Both the position numbers and the translations under genes were made by a program. This document shows positions 10,001-18,428 of a stretch of DNA of 64,000 nt, in pieces (the first letter of the stretch is position 1; every line of letters begins with the position of its first letter). This stretch comes from Flagellimonas beolgyonensis (lineage in GTDB: Bacteria > Bacteroidota > Bacteroidia > Flavobacteriales > Flavobacteriaceae). The notes under the pieces were generated by a model. The model had not been told where the DNA came from. It worked only from the letters and a program-made list of their open reading frames with translations, and searched no databases. The DNA is taken from positions 498,501-562,500 of the forward strand of contig NZ_RZMY01000003.1 of the NCBI RefSeq assembly GCF_003992615.1. The letters are read 5' to 3'.

Positions 10001-10175
10001 CTCCGGAATCGGTGCCATTGGTAACCAGTCCATCGGGTTAAGTGCGGTAGGCGGCATGCTTGTGGGCACTATACTGGGTGTATTTGTGGTACCTGTACTG
10101 TTTGTTGTGTTCCAAGCTTTGCAGGAACGCATCTCAGGAAAACCGGAACCGACCATTGAAGTTAAAAATGCTTAA
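7029..10175 (+). CDS. RND multidrug efflux pump, HAE1 family (AcrB/MexB-like)
   Basis: A proton-driven inner-membrane trimeric pump of 1048 residues, the usual size. It starts with the first transmembrane helix (FIDRPVLSTVISVIILILG). It has two large periplasmic porter/docking loops (about residues 35-335 and 560-870). The proton-relay Asp pair lies in helix 4 (AIGIVVDDAIVVVEAVH), and the partner Lys in helix 10 (MLIGLLAKNAILIVEFAL). HAE1 pumps export hydrophobic drugs, detergents and bile-type compounds; the actual substrate range cannot be read from the sequence. It lies between the adaptor and the outer-membrane channel, in one operon. Confidence 0.97.
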   Translation: MFDKFIDRPVLSTVISVIILILGVLGLSVLPVEQYPEIAPPTVQVNANYTGANAETVLKSVVVPLEEQINGVEGMTYMTSSASNDGAASISVFFELGVDPDIAAVNVQNRVARANSLLPQEVINTGVTTQKAQNSALLFFSIFSKNENYDATFVENYAKINLVPKLQRIKGVGNVNVFGAKDYSMRIWISPDKMAAFNLVPSDIQAALREQNREAATGKIGENADGIFEYVMKYKGRLSDVEEYENIILRTTDDGGFLRLKDVAEIELGAFSYVRKNTGMGNPGVAVGVYQTSGSNAKEIIDQIETILEESKTEFPKGLDYVIPFNSKDFLDASIDHVVQTLIEAFILVFIVVFLFLQDFRSTLIPAIAVPVAIVGTFFFLQIFGYSINMLTLFAMILAIGIVVDDAIVVVEAVHAKLEEGATSAKTATKKAMGEISGAIISITLVMSAVFIPVSFIQGSSGVFYQQFGITLAVAILISAVNALTLSPALAALFLKPHSSEEGHKKSFMSRFFKAFNIGFTAVTNKYTNTVGNLVKRKWITVAMLLGFTALAIYLFKTTPSGFVPDEDRGIIFANVSMPPGTTIEKTEETIMKLDSIYESMDVIDARMSVAGFSLINRVSAGSYAFSIMKLKDWSEREADSLSLSATMQKLFAMSAQFKDAQIIYFTPPSIQGFGTNSGFEVQLQSKGGEDWQDINDIKNQFLGALNARPEIQYAISQFDPGFPQYNLDVDMEKVKMAGFSATDIFNALQGYYGGIYATDFNRFGKQYRVMIQAKPEDRADENSLNHIFVRNANGESVAVSQFVTLKKIYGPEVVERFNLLSSVKISGVPNAGYSTGDAINAIEEVAAQVLPTTYSYDYSGLTREEANAGSQTILIFILSLIFVYFLLSAQYESYILPLSILLSLPIGIAGAILFVKLGGLQNNIYFQIALIMLIGLLAKNAILIVEFALQRRRAGLSLFDAAADGARARLRPILMTSFAFIFGLLPLALSSGIGAIGNQSIGLSAVGGMLVGTILGVFVVPVLFVVFQALQERISGKPEPTIEVKNA

Positions 10176-10193
10176 CCACAACGCAATTCAATC

Positions 10194-11594
10194 ATGAAAA
10201 TACAATCAACCTATAAAATCCTTGTACTGGTAACGGCTCCATTGTTACTCCAGTCTTGCTTTGTGGCCAAGAACTACGAGCGGCCAAACATGGAGACCGA
10301 ACGCTTGTACAGAACCGACAATTTGCCCCAGGACAGTGTTTCCATGGCGAATATTTCCTGGCGAGATCTTTTCGAGGACAAACAGCTACAATCCTATATC
10401 GAAAAAGCACTGGAGAACAATCTCGACATTCGGATTGCACTTCAGAGTGTTGTGGCTGCCGAGGCTTATTTGAAACAGGGAAAAGCTGGATATTACCCCA
10501 CATTGTCAGGAACCGCAAGTTTCACGAGGACCAAGAACTCACAAAACAGCCAATTCGGTAGTTTTTTCACCAGGCCCTTGGAACAGTTCGAACTTTCAGG
10601 TGCCCTTTCATGGGAAGCCGATGTTTGGGGTAAAATCAGAAGCAACAAACGGGCATTCGGTGCTTCCTACCTTCAAAGCGTTTCGGCGCATCAAGCGGTT
10701 AAAACCGAATTGGTGGCGGCCATAGCCAATATGTACTATCAACTTATGGCGCTTGACAAACAACGCGATATCACTAAAAAGACCCTTGAGGCCAGAAAAA
10801 GTAGTTTGGAAACCACACAAGCATTAAAGGATGCAGGACTGGTGACAGAGGTGGCCGTAAAACAAACCGCTGCGCAGGTACATACTGCTGAAATTATCTT
10901 GATCGATTTGGAAAACAACATTAAACTGTTGGAGAATTCCTTCAGCATATTGTTGGGTGAAGCACCTCATGGGATTATTCGTGGCAGTTTGGACGATCAA
11001 TCCATTAATACCGACTTGAAAACGGGGGTGCCCTATTTGCTGTTGGCTAACCGCCCCGACGTGATGCAGGCCGAATATGCCCTGATCAACAATTTTGAGT
11101 TGACCAATGTGGCCAGGAGTAGTATGTATCCCTCCGTCACCTTGCGTGCAAACGGGGGGTTCCAAAGTCTGGAATTTGACAATTGGCTGGATGCTTCTTC
11201 CTTGTTTTCCCAGTTGGTGGGATCGCTTACGGAGCCCATTTTTAATGGCAGAAGGTTGCGCACCCAGTTGGAAGTGGCCAAGGCACGCCAAGAGCAGGCA
11301 TTGCTTACCTACAAAAAAACACTGTTGACCGCTGGCAGGGAAGTCTCCGATGCGTTGTATACCTACGATGCGGAGACCCAAAAATTGAAAGCACGCCAAA
11401 AGGAACTCAACGCGTACACAACGGCAGAGGAATATTCCGAAGAGCTGTTGAACAATGGTTTGGTCAATTATTTGGAAGTGCTCACTGCAAGACAAAACGC
11501 CCTGAGTTCCGAGTTGGGTTATGTGGATTCCCAATACGCACAATTAAGTGCAATCGTGGAACTTTATCGAGCACTTGGTGGTGGATGGAAATGA
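10194..11594 (+). CDS. RND outer-membrane channel lipoprotein (NodT/OprM family)
   Basis: A TolC-type trimeric outer-membrane factor completing the tripartite pump. A lipoprotein signal ends at LLLQSC (Cys about residue 22). Two OEP repeats with long helices follow: the first around ISWRDLFEDKQLQSYIEKAL and NLDIRIALQSV, the second around NRPDVMQAEYALINNFELT. The C terminus contains VNYLEVLTARQNAL, typical of this family. At 466 residues the length is normal. It begins 18 bp after the pump gene and ends the operon; I see no clear terminator after it. Confidence 0.95.
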   Translation: MKIQSTYKILVLVTAPLLLQSCFVAKNYERPNMETERLYRTDNLPQDSVSMANISWRDLFEDKQLQSYIEKALENNLDIRIALQSVVAAEAYLKQGKAGYYPTLSGTASFTRTKNSQNSQFGSFFTRPLEQFELSGALSWEADVWGKIRSNKRAFGASYLQSVSAHQAVKTELVAAIANMYYQLMALDKQRDITKKTLEARKSSLETTQALKDAGLVTEVAVKQTAAQVHTAEIILIDLENNIKLLENSFSILLGEAPHGIIRGSLDDQSINTDLKTGVPYLLLANRPDVMQAEYALINNFELTNVARSSMYPSVTLRANGGFQSLEFDNWLDASSLFSQLVGSLTEPIFNGRRLRTQLEVAKARQEQALLTYKKTLLTAGREVSDALYTYDAETQKLKARQKELNAYTTAEEYSEELLNNGLVNYLEVLTARQNALSSELGYVDSQYAQLSAIVELYRALGGGWK

Positions 11595-11709
11595 CACAGA
11601 CCTTGGCGAATGGCCCAAAAAAGGGTTCCTTCAATAAGGATAATGGAATATTTTCCAGTCAAATTTTCAATATATTGATTTTAAACCCTTGATTTTTACG
11701 TTTTTAGTG

Positions 11710-11740
11710 TTGGAATTGGCAAAACAATCGCATAATTTTA
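11710..11740 (+). promoter_or_regulatory. Possible Bacteroidota promoter before the aminotransferase
   Basis: TTG at 11710-11712, a 20-bp spacer and TAATTTTA at 11733-11740. The final base departs from TAnnTTTG, so this is a weak match. It lies 25 bp before the ATG at 11766 in the 171-bp gap after the efflux operon. Confidence 0.4.
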
Positions 11741-11765
11741 AATTCTTGCTAAAAACTCAAAATCA

Positions 11766-12959
11766 ATGGGAACAACCAACATCAACCGAAGAGACTGGAT
11801 TAGAAAAAGTGTACTCACCGCAGGCGGTGCAATGGCCTTGCCATATTTTGGAATAGCTGAAACCCCAAGGGTTCCATTACAATTGGATAGCCTCGGAAAT
11901 GCTATCTACACGCCATTTTTCAAGGAATTCTTGCCAGAAAATGCCGAACCACTTCCACCACTATCCGCCAAATTGAATGCGAATGAGAATCCGTATGGAC
12001 CATCACCCATGGCTTTGGAGGCTTTTAAAAATTCGGCAGCCAATGGAAATAGGTACGCATGGAAAGAGTTGTTCCAATTGGTAGATAAAATCGCCGATTT
12101 TGAAGGTGTGGAAAGCAAAAACATTATGATGGGCCCAGGTTCTTCCGATCTTTTGGAAAAAACCGCCATGGTCTTTTTCATGAATGGCGGCAATGTAGTT
12201 TCCGCAGACCCAGCCTATATGTCGCTCATTCAAGTAGCCGAATCGGTTGGGGCCAAATGGAAACCCGTTCCATTGAAAGACGATTGGTCGCACGACCTAA
12301 AGGCGATGGAAGAGGCCATTGATGATGAAACCAAATTGGTCTATATCTGTAACCCGAACAACCCGACCGGTACCCTTACCGAACATGAGGAATTGGTGGA
12401 TTTCTGTTCCAGGGTTTCCGAAAAAGTTCCTGTTTTTGTGGACGAGGCCTACCTCTGGTTTTTGGATGAAGGCGCCAAAAAGAGCATGGTGTCCTTGATT
12501 AACCAAGGTAAGGATGTGATCATCGCCAGAACCTTCTCCAAAATTCATGGCATGGCTGGACTTCGGGTAGGATATATCGTTGCCCAAGAAGCAACCCTAG
12601 ATCGTTTGCAAAGTATTACCAGGGGCGGTATGGGTATTTCCCTACCCTCCGTATATGCTGCCATGGCCGCCATGGACGACGCAGAATTCATCGAAACATC
12701 CCGAACCCTGAATGCCAGCTGTAGGGAATATGTTTATGAGAGTTTGGGTCAAATGGGATTTGAATATGTCCCTTCCCATACCAGCTTTTTGATTTTCCCC
12801 ATTGAAATGGAGGGAAAGGAATTTTTAACCAAAATGACCGAACAAAAAGTAGGTGTTAGGGCTTTTGAGTTCATGGATAAAAAATGGTGCCGCGTTAGTA
12901 TGGGTACCATGGAAGAAATGAAAATGTTTACCGCTGCCATCAATAAAGTATTGGTATAG
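11766..12959 (+). CDS. Tat-exported PLP aminotransferase, HisC-like (fold type I)
   Basis: A 397-residue class I/II aminotransferase resembling histidinol-phosphate aminotransferase. The substrate-side motif LNANENPYGPSPMALEAF, the cofactor motifs YICNPNNPTGTL and VFVDEAYLWF, and the PLP-binding lysine in RTFSKIHGMAGLRVGY are all present. Unlike biosynthetic HisC, it begins with a twin-arginine signal (NRRDWIRKS, then an Ala/Gly hydrophobic stretch), so it should be folded in the cytoplasm and exported. The biosynthetic role is therefore doubtful; an extracytoplasmic transaminase is inferred. It is joined to the AEC permease by a 1-bp overlap. Confidence 0.85.
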   Translation: MGTTNINRRDWIRKSVLTAGGAMALPYFGIAETPRVPLQLDSLGNAIYTPFFKEFLPENAEPLPPLSAKLNANENPYGPSPMALEAFKNSAANGNRYAWKELFQLVDKIADFEGVESKNIMMGPGSSDLLEKTAMVFFMNGGNVVSADPAYMSLIQVAESVGAKWKPVPLKDDWSHDLKAMEEAIDDETKLVYICNPNNPTGTLTEHEELVDFCSRVSEKVPVFVDEAYLWFLDEGAKKSMVSLINQGKDVIIARTFSKIHGMAGLRVGYIVAQEATLDRLQSITRGGMGISLPSVYAAMAAMDDAEFIETSRTLNASCREYVYESLGQMGFEYVPSHTSFLIFPIEMEGKEFLTKMTEQKVGVRAFEFMDKKWCRVSMGTMEEMKMFTAAINKVLV

Positions 12960-14092
12960 TGGATATCGGATTTCAAAAGACAGCTGTTTTTCTCTTTTTC
13001 ATTTTCATTGGAATCTTGCTCAAGGTTAAGTTCAAGTCCAAGGAAGAGATCAACGGAATCAAGAAAATCATTCTCAACCTGGCCCTGCCCTCCACGATTT
13101 TCATCGCATTATTGGGCATTAAGGTAGAGTTGCATCTTTTGATATTGCCCCTATTGGCCCTTGGGCTCAACCTACTCTTGTTCTTGGCCATGCCTTTGGT
13201 TTTGCCCCTTATGGGAATTGGTAAGAACTCCCCGGAATACCGAACCGCAAAACTTTTGGTGCCTTCATTGGCTCCTGGCTTATCCTCGTTTCCCTTTATT
13301 TTGGAGTTTTTGGGGGAAGATTACCTGGCCAAAGCCGCCATGTCCGATCTGGGCAATAAGATATTTGTACTGTTCTTCCTCTATCTCGTGGCCATGAACT
13401 GGCATTATGCATTACAATCGGACCAACAAAAAAATGGTGGTACCAAACTGAAGCCCTTGATCAAGGCCATGGTCTCGGAACCCGTCAATATCTTCATTGG
13501 AGTTGCCCTGTTGTTGTTGGTTTTTGGTTTTACGATGGATTCCCTTCCTTTCTTTTTAAGCGAGACCTTGGAGAAACTCAGTTTGATCATGACCCCTTTG
13601 GTGCTCTTGTTCATTGGGCTGGCTGTTAAGATCAAACGGAAACAATTTTTCCAGATTTTTTCCTTGTTGTGTACAAGAGCCGGGGTGGTCTTGTTGATTT
13701 CCGCACTATTTGTAATGATTTCCGGTATCGAGGCGAGAAACGAAATTTTGCTCACCATGGCCTTTGGTCTAAGCGCCTGTAGTTTTTGGCCGTATGCCCA
13801 CATCGCAGCAGTCGATTCCATGGAAATGGACCTGAAACCCAAGAAAAAAAACTTTAGCAGTGACTTTGGGGTAGCCATTCTAGCATTGTCCTTTCCGTTG
13901 TCCACCTTGCTTATTTTGGCTGTTTTGAACAGTGGTTCGTTGTTCTTGGATATCTTCAATATCTTTTTGGTTGCCTTCGTTTTATTGGCAATAGGTCTGT
14001 GTATCCCCATCTTCAATGGGTTTCATAAAAAATGGGCAAGCATCAAATGGTTTGGAATAAAACTAAAGTCCCCAGCCACTGAAAATGCCTAA
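12959..14092 (+). CDS. AEC family permease (auxin efflux carrier-like)
   Basis: A 377-residue membrane protein with about ten hydrophobic helices in two halves, of the bile/arsenite/riboflavin-type transporter fold used by AEC carriers. The pattern VPSLAPGLSSFPFILEFLGEDYL in the crossing helix is typical. The start is GTG at 12959-12961 (MDIGFQ), overlapping the last base of the aminotransferase TAG stop, so translation is coupled. AEC members move organic acids such as malate, or amino-acid-like anions; the coupling suggests transport of a substrate or product of the exported transaminase (inference). Confidence 0.82.
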   Translation: MDIGFQKTAVFLFFIFIGILLKVKFKSKEEINGIKKIILNLALPSTIFIALLGIKVELHLLILPLLALGLNLLLFLAMPLVLPLMGIGKNSPEYRTAKLLVPSLAPGLSSFPFILEFLGEDYLAKAAMSDLGNKIFVLFFLYLVAMNWHYALQSDQQKNGGTKLKPLIKAMVSEPVNIFIGVALLLLVFGFTMDSLPFFLSETLEKLSLIMTPLVLLFIGLAVKIKRKQFFQIFSLLCTRAGVVLLISALFVMISGIEARNEILLTMAFGLSACSFWPYAHIAAVDSMEMDLKPKKKNFSSDFGVAILALSFPLSTLLILAVLNSGSLFLDIFNIFLVAFVLLAIGLCIPIFNGFHKKWASIKWFGIKLKSPATENA

Positions 14093-14147
14093 TACCAACA
14101 ACTCGCTCTGCGCATAAATTGCTACCTTTCTGAAAATTAAGGCGCTC

Positions 14148-15443
14148 ATGATACGACACGGAATCACACTTCTGGCATTTCTATCTTTCAGTATACTCTT
14201 CTCTCAAAAGAAACAACCCACTGTTGATCAGCAACGATTGGAACAACGCATTTTTGACCTGGCCAAATTCGGTCTACAGAAAAATGGCGAAACCGAACGT
14301 GTTGCGTTCAGCGATGCGGATATCGAAGCAAGGCAATGGGTGGTTGAAACCCTAAAGGGTTTTGGAATGGAAGTACGAATTGATGCCGCAGGAAATATCA
14401 TTGGGCAGCGGGCTGGAAAAGATGCCTCTAAAAAGCCCATAGCATTTGGTTCCCATATCGACCGGGTTCCCAATGGAGGCAATTACGACGGCTGTGTGGG
14501 TTCTATGGCTGCTTTGGAAGTGATTGCCACCCTGAACGAAAACAACATCACCACTTCACATCCCTTGGAAGTCATTATTTTCCCGAACGAGGAAGGCGGC
14601 GTTATGGGCAGTAGGGCGATGGCCGGCAACTTGGGAAAATCCGCTTTTCCCATTGCAAACGCCACTGGGTATTCCATGGGTGAGGGGATTATGCGAATTG
14701 GTGGCGACACTACAAAAATAAAGCAAGCTGCCAGGGAAAAAGGCAGCATGGCCGCCTTTCTGGAACTCCATATTGAACAAGGGGGGAAATTGGAAAGTTT
14801 AGGGCTTGATATAGGAGTTGTAGAAGGTATTGTTGGGCTGAATTGGTGGGATGTGGTTTTCACCGGTTTTGCCAACCATGCCGGTACCACACCCATGAAT
14901 GCCAGACAGGATGCCCTTTTGGCCGCAGCAAAATATATTGTGGCCGTCAATGAAGTAGCGAATAGTTTTGATGGGGCTCAGGTAGCCACCGTTGGACGAA
15001 TTAAGGCAGAACCGGGAGCACCCAATGTAATTCCGGGCAAAGTGGTGGCCAGTTTGGAAATACGTGATCTATCTTCTGAAGTAATTGAAAAAGTATATCA
15101 GGCCATTAAACAAAAAACGGAAGAAATTGCCAAGTCCTCCAATGTTTCAGTAGAGTTTAGGCCTCTGGATACCACGGCAGAACCTGCCTTGACCGACCCC
15201 ACCATCCAAAAGGAAATTGAGTCGTCGGCCAAAGCACTGGGTCTTTCCTATCAATACATGCCGAGTGGAGCGGGTCATGATTCCCAAGATATATCACGGA
15301 TAGCGCCCGTGGGAATGATCTTTGTGCCCAGTAAAGGAGGCATCAGCCATTCACCCAAGGAATTCACCTCTGCGAAGGACATGGCCAATGGCGCGAATGT
15401 GCTCTTACGCACAATTCTGGCGTTGGATAAACAATTGGATTAG
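14148..15443 (+). CDS. Secreted M20 amidohydrolase (allantoate/N-carbamoyl-amino-acid hydrolase type)
   Basis: A 431-residue binuclear-metal hydrolase. After a short signal peptide (HGITLLAFLSFSILFSQK) it shows the M20 metal ligands in GSHIDRVPNGGNYDG, the catalytic NEEGG and LELHIEQG, the dimer-domain motif HAGTTPM, and the distal metal His in SGAGHDSQD. This pattern fits the allantoate amidohydrolase / beta-ureidopropionase / N-carbamoyl-L-amino acid hydrolase branch, not peptidases. Its export is notable because characterised family members are cytosolic. It follows the aminotransferase-AEC pair at 55 bp and may act on the same nitrogen compounds. The exact substrate is unknown. Confidence 0.87.
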   Translation: MIRHGITLLAFLSFSILFSQKKQPTVDQQRLEQRIFDLAKFGLQKNGETERVAFSDADIEARQWVVETLKGFGMEVRIDAAGNIIGQRAGKDASKKPIAFGSHIDRVPNGGNYDGCVGSMAALEVIATLNENNITTSHPLEVIIFPNEEGGVMGSRAMAGNLGKSAFPIANATGYSMGEGIMRIGGDTTKIKQAAREKGSMAAFLELHIEQGGKLESLGLDIGVVEGIVGLNWWDVVFTGFANHAGTTPMNARQDALLAAAKYIVAVNEVANSFDGAQVATVGRIKAEPGAPNVIPGKVVASLEIRDLSSEVIEKVYQAIKQKTEEIAKSSNVSVEFRPLDTTAEPALTDPTIQKEIESSAKALGLSYQYMPSGAGHDSQDISRIAPVGMIFVPSKGGISHSPKEFTSAKDMANGANVLLRTILALDKQLD

Positions 15444-15447
15444 GCCC

Positions 15448-16110
15448 TCAAGCCTTTTCTTTCTGAACAATCCGGTAGGTTGCATTAGCCAATAAGCCGA
15501 TGCTCAGCCAATAGGTTCCCAGAATAAGGAAGCTGGAATATGCAAAGGGTGCCTTGAATTTGACCAAGGCAATCATGGTATCCGAAAGCATGAACAACAT
15601 AACGGCTACGGCTATCCAAGCATAAGCCCTTCCCTTGTTGCGCAAATAAAGTCCAATCCCCTGCCAAGCCATTAAGCTGATTACCAAAATATAGAGGGAC
15701 ACCGGAATAAGAAATGTTCCTAAATCCGGTTTCAACCAAAAGAAAATACCAGTTCCCACACCAAATACAAAAACAAAGGAAAGAACGTGAGTACTAAATC
15801 CTTTCAATTTGATGAAGCTTAAGGTAAATAATAAATGGGCCGATAAAAACGAAGCAAGTCCAAAAACAAAATAGGTTTCAAAAAGCAACAAAATATCCCC
15901 GAGCAAGCAGAATATAAATGCGGCCAACATCAAATTCCTAAAATTGGCATTGTTGATTTTTGGAATTAAAACCAAAAGGGAAATAACCAGAATCGTGGTT
16001 AGGGGTTTTAGAAAAAGATACACTTGTCGAAATCCAAGATGCTCCGCGCTCATTGCTGCAATGGCAGCTATAACGATTAAAAAATTGATGCTTATTTGGC
16101 GTTTGTCCAT
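15448..16110 (-). CDS. YhhN family membrane protein (lysoplasmalogenase-like)
   Basis: About 220 residues, nearly all in eight hydrophobic helices, with the family pattern of short polar loops. Characterised YhhN/TMEM86 proteins hydrolyse the vinyl-ether bond of lysoplasmalogens; whether this bacterium makes plasmalogens is unknown. I chose the ATG at 16110 (MDKRQISIN), which shares one base with the TAA of the upstream CYTH gene; an in-frame ATG four codons earlier would overlap it by 13 bp. A second YhhN gene occurs at 47680-48363. The 3' end converges on the M20 hydrolase with a 4-bp gap. Confidence 0.8.
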   Translation of the reverse strand: MDKRQISINFLIVIAAIAAMSAEHLGFRQVYLFLKPLTTILVISLLVLIPKINNANFRNLMLAAFIFCLLGDILLLFETYFVFGLASFLSAHLLFTLSFIKLKGFSTHVLSFVFVFGVGTGIFFWLKPDLGTFLIPVSLYILVISLMAWQGIGLYLRNKGRAYAWIAVAVMLFMLSDTMIALVKFKAPFAYSSFLILGTYWLSIGLLANATYRIVQKEKA

Positions 16111-16589
16111 TATTGCTTCCATGTGTTAAAAGGGTTTTTGCTCAGCTGGGAGTTGTAATATTGCTTCTGTCCGGTGACCTCTTCACCCAGCCATTCAGGT
16201 TTTTCAAATTTTTCATCTTCGTGGTTAAGCTCCACTTCGGCGATCACCAACCCTTTGTTCTCCCCCAAGAACTCATCCACTTCAAAAAAATGTTTGCCCA
16301 TGGGCACTTCATATCGGTATTTTTCAAGAATACCGGTATTACACAGATCGATCAGGTTCGTGGCCTCCAGGGTGGAAATTTCAATTTCCCATTCAAACCG
16401 TGTAGTACCTGAATCGTTGGGGCCGCCTTTTATGGTCAAAAACCCTTTTTCGCCCATAATCCTGACCCTAACGGTCCGGTCGGGGTCAGTGTTCAAATAC
16501 CCTTGTGCGATCCGGGTTTGGGAAGTGGCTTCCTGCCGATAGGCATCCGAGGTGACCAAGAATTTTCGCTCTATTTCCAAATGTTCCAT
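16110..16589 (-). CDS. CYTH domain protein (class IV adenylate cyclase/triphosphatase-like)
   Basis: A 159-residue triphosphate-tunnel metalloenzyme. The N-terminal signature EIERKFLV (the ExExK motif) is present, followed by RVRIMGEKGFLTIKG and alternating acidic and basic residues on the tunnel strands (RFEWEIEI, VIAEVEL). Members hydrolyse inorganic triphosphate or thiamine triphosphate, or make cAMP; short bacterial forms of this type are usually triphosphatases. ATG 16589 is the start. It overlaps the downstream YhhN gene by one base and is divergent from dinB, with 27 bp between the starts. Confidence 0.87.
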   Translation of the reverse strand: MEHLEIERKFLVTSDAYRQEATSQTRIAQGYLNTDPDRTVRVRIMGEKGFLTIKGGPNDSGTTRFEWEIEISTLEATNLIDLCNTGILEKYRYEVPMGKHFFEVDEFLGENKGLVIAEVELNHEDEKFEKPEWLGEEVTGQKQYYNSQLSKNPFNTWKQ

Positions 16590-16616
16590 CAAACTAAATA
16601 TACCCTAAATTTGGGT

Positions 16617-17717
16617 ATGCAATTCGATTTTCCCTTAAGAAAAATAATCCATGTGGACATGGATGCCTTTTATGCATCCGTAGAGCAGCACGACAATCCA
16701 GAGCTTAAGGGAAAACCAATAGCCGTTGGTGGAGGATCTAAACGCGGTGTGGTTTCGGCTGCCAGTTACGAAGCTCGGAAATTTGGAGTGCGCAGTGCCA
16801 TGTCGGGATACCAAGCACAAAAAAATTGTCCTCAACTTATTTTTGTGCGGCCCCGGTTTGATCGCTACAAGGAAATCTCACTGCAAATTCGGGACATATT
16901 TTATGAGTACACCGACCTTGTGGAACCCCTATCGTTGGATGAAGCCTATCTGGATGTGACCGAAAACAAAAAAGGCAATCCCTCTGCTACTTTGATCGCC
17001 AAAGAAATACGCCAAAAAATATTGGACAAAACAGGATTGACGGCTTCAGCGGGCATCTCCATCAACAAATTTATCGCAAAGGTGGCCAGCGATTACAACA
17101 AACCGAACGGACAAAAAACGGTAAACCCCGAAGAGGTCATTGCCTTTTTGGAAGAGTTGGACATTCGAAAGTTTTATGGAGTGGGCAAGGTAACAGCCGA
17201 CAAGATGTACCGGTTGGGCATTTTTACTGGAAAAGACCTCAAACAAAAATCCGAGGAGTTTCTGGACGAGCATTTTGGAAAAAGCGGTTCTTACTATTTC
17301 AATGTGGTACGAGGGGTGCACCACAGTCCGGTTAAACCGCATCGCACACCAAAATCGGTTGGGGCAGAGCGTACGTTTTCCGAAAACCTGAGCAGTGAGA
17401 TCTTCATGCTGGAAAAATTGGAAAACATTGCCAACGAATTGGAACGCAGGCTGCAAAAATCCAAAATCGCTGGAAAAACCATCACCCTGAAAATCAAGTA
17501 CAGCGACTTTACCTTACAAACTCGAAGCAAAACCCTTCCCTATTATATTGCAAGCAAGGACCTGATTCTGGAAACCGCCAAGGAACTACTGTACCAAGCC
17601 GATCTGGAAAACTCGGTTCGGCTCTTGGGCATTTCGTTGGCCAACCTCAATACCGAGAAGAAAAAAGAAGATTCCAAAGATGAGGCTGTTCTGGTGCAAC
17701 TCAAGTTTGAATTTTGA
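16617..17717 (+). CDS. dinB: DNA polymerase IV (Y-family translesion polymerase)
   Basis: A 366-residue Y-family polymerase. Catalytic acids are visible: Asp14 (VDMDAFYASVE) and Asp108-Glu109 (LSLDEAYLD); Tyr19 is the steric gate. Thumb helix-hairpin-helix (KFYGVGKVTADKMYRLGI) and little-finger domains follow, with no imuB-like deletion. It copies past damaged bases with low fidelity. A longer reading frame reaches back across the CYTH gene, but ATG 16617 (MQFDFPLRKIIHVD) matches the family start. No beta-clamp peptide stands out at the C terminus (LVQLKFEF is a candidate). Confidence 0.95.
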   Translation: MQFDFPLRKIIHVDMDAFYASVEQHDNPELKGKPIAVGGGSKRGVVSAASYEARKFGVRSAMSGYQAQKNCPQLIFVRPRFDRYKEISLQIRDIFYEYTDLVEPLSLDEAYLDVTENKKGNPSATLIAKEIRQKILDKTGLTASAGISINKFIAKVASDYNKPNGQKTVNPEEVIAFLEELDIRKFYGVGKVTADKMYRLGIFTGKDLKQKSEEFLDEHFGKSGSYYFNVVRGVHHSPVKPHRTPKSVGAERTFSENLSSEIFMLEKLENIANELERRLQKSKIAGKTITLKIKYSDFTLQTRSKTLPYYIASKDLILETAKELLYQADLENSVRLLGISLANLNTEKKKEDSKDEAVLVQLKFEF

Positions 17718-17730
17718 GAGAAACGTCTGA

Positions 17731-17760
17731 TTGTCCAATACCAGATTTCTTTTTATTTTG
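17731..17760 (+). promoter_or_regulatory. Likely promoter for the TetR gene
   Basis: TTG at 17731-17733 and TTATTTTG at 17753-17760 with a 19-bp spacer; one base differs from TAnnTTTG. It lies 38 bp before the TetR ATG. Confidence 0.45.
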
Positions 17761-17798
17761 CACGGGCAGCTCCCCCGCTTAACTTTTTAAAATGCATT

Positions 17799-18368
17799 AT
17801 GCAAAGTCCTGAATTGCACCAACACATTATTGTAACCGCTGGCAAGCTGTTCTATTCCCAAGGTTACCATTCAACAGGTATAAATGAAATCGTTGACACC
17901 TGTAATATCGCCAAGGCCACCCTGTATGGTCATTTTAAGTCCAAGGAAGATCTGTGTATAGCCTATTTGGACCATCGACACCATCAATTTCTGGAGCGGT
18001 TAAAAGGCTTTGTGGCCAAAAAGCCGTCTGGTAAAAGTCAATTATTGGCACTGTTCGAGCTGTTACAGGACATGTACCGTGAAGAAGATTTCGAAGGGTG
18101 CTGGTGTTTGAAGACTTTCGGTGAATTGGGCCCTAACGAAGCAAAGATTCGTGCTGTGATTCAAAAACAGAAAAAGGAGTTGTTGCTCTTTATTGGGGAA
18201 GTAGTGGGCGATAACGTGCCCAACCTGTCCAAGGCCGAGACCGAAAAAATATCGGGTGGTTTGTACCTGCTATATGAAAGTGCCATTACAGAAAGTAATT
18301 TGTTCAAAAATGATTGGCCCATTTATATGGCCAAAAATATAGCCGCCACACTATTCCCAGAACCATAA
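17799..18368 (+). CDS. TetR/AcrR family transcriptional regulator
   Basis: A 189-residue one-component repressor. The N-terminal helix-turn-helix (AGKLFYSQGYHSTGINEIVD and CNIAKATLYGHFKSKEDLC) binds DNA; the C-terminal helical domain (residues 60-189) should bind a small ligand. The Cys pair in FEGCWCLKTFGELG resembles TetR subfamilies close to NemR-type electrophile sensors, but this is weak evidence. It is convergent with the AhpD-like gene downstream. Its target is not evident from neighbours. Confidence 0.88.
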   Translation: MQSPELHQHIIVTAGKLFYSQGYHSTGINEIVDTCNIAKATLYGHFKSKEDLCIAYLDHRHHQFLERLKGFVAKKPSGKSQLLALFELLQDMYREEDFEGCWCLKTFGELGPNEAKIRAVIQKQKKELLLFIGEVVGDNVPNLSKAETEKISGGLYLLYESAITESNLFKNDWPIYMAKNIAATLFPEP

Positions 18369-18375
18369 CGACAAT

Positions 18376-18404
18376 AAAAAACCCTTCCAAATTAATGAAA
18401 GGGT
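18376..18404 (-). terminator. Intrinsic terminator for the AhpD-like gene
   Basis: Read on the minus strand: ACCCTT pairs with AAGGGT around a 12-nt loop, then a T run (forward A run at 18376-18380). It lies just after the stop of the minus-strand AhpD-like gene. On the plus strand there is no T run, so it does not obviously stop the TetR transcript. Confidence 0.7.
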
Positions 18405-18428
18405 CTGGAGTTTAGTTAAAACATTGAA

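Noticed and set aside
14228..14950. Long minus-strand frames opposite the M20 hydrolase gene
   Set aside because: They lie wholly inside a well-supported gene and show no domain pattern. Shadow frames are frequent across this window.
16606..16613. TAAATTTG resembling a -7 box before dinB
   Set aside because: It lies only 3 nt before the ATG at 16617 and has no TTG box at 19 bp, so transcription would start inside the gene.
18381..18404. Terminator for the plus-strand TetR gene
   Set aside because: No T run follows on the plus strand; the A run places it on the minus strand.
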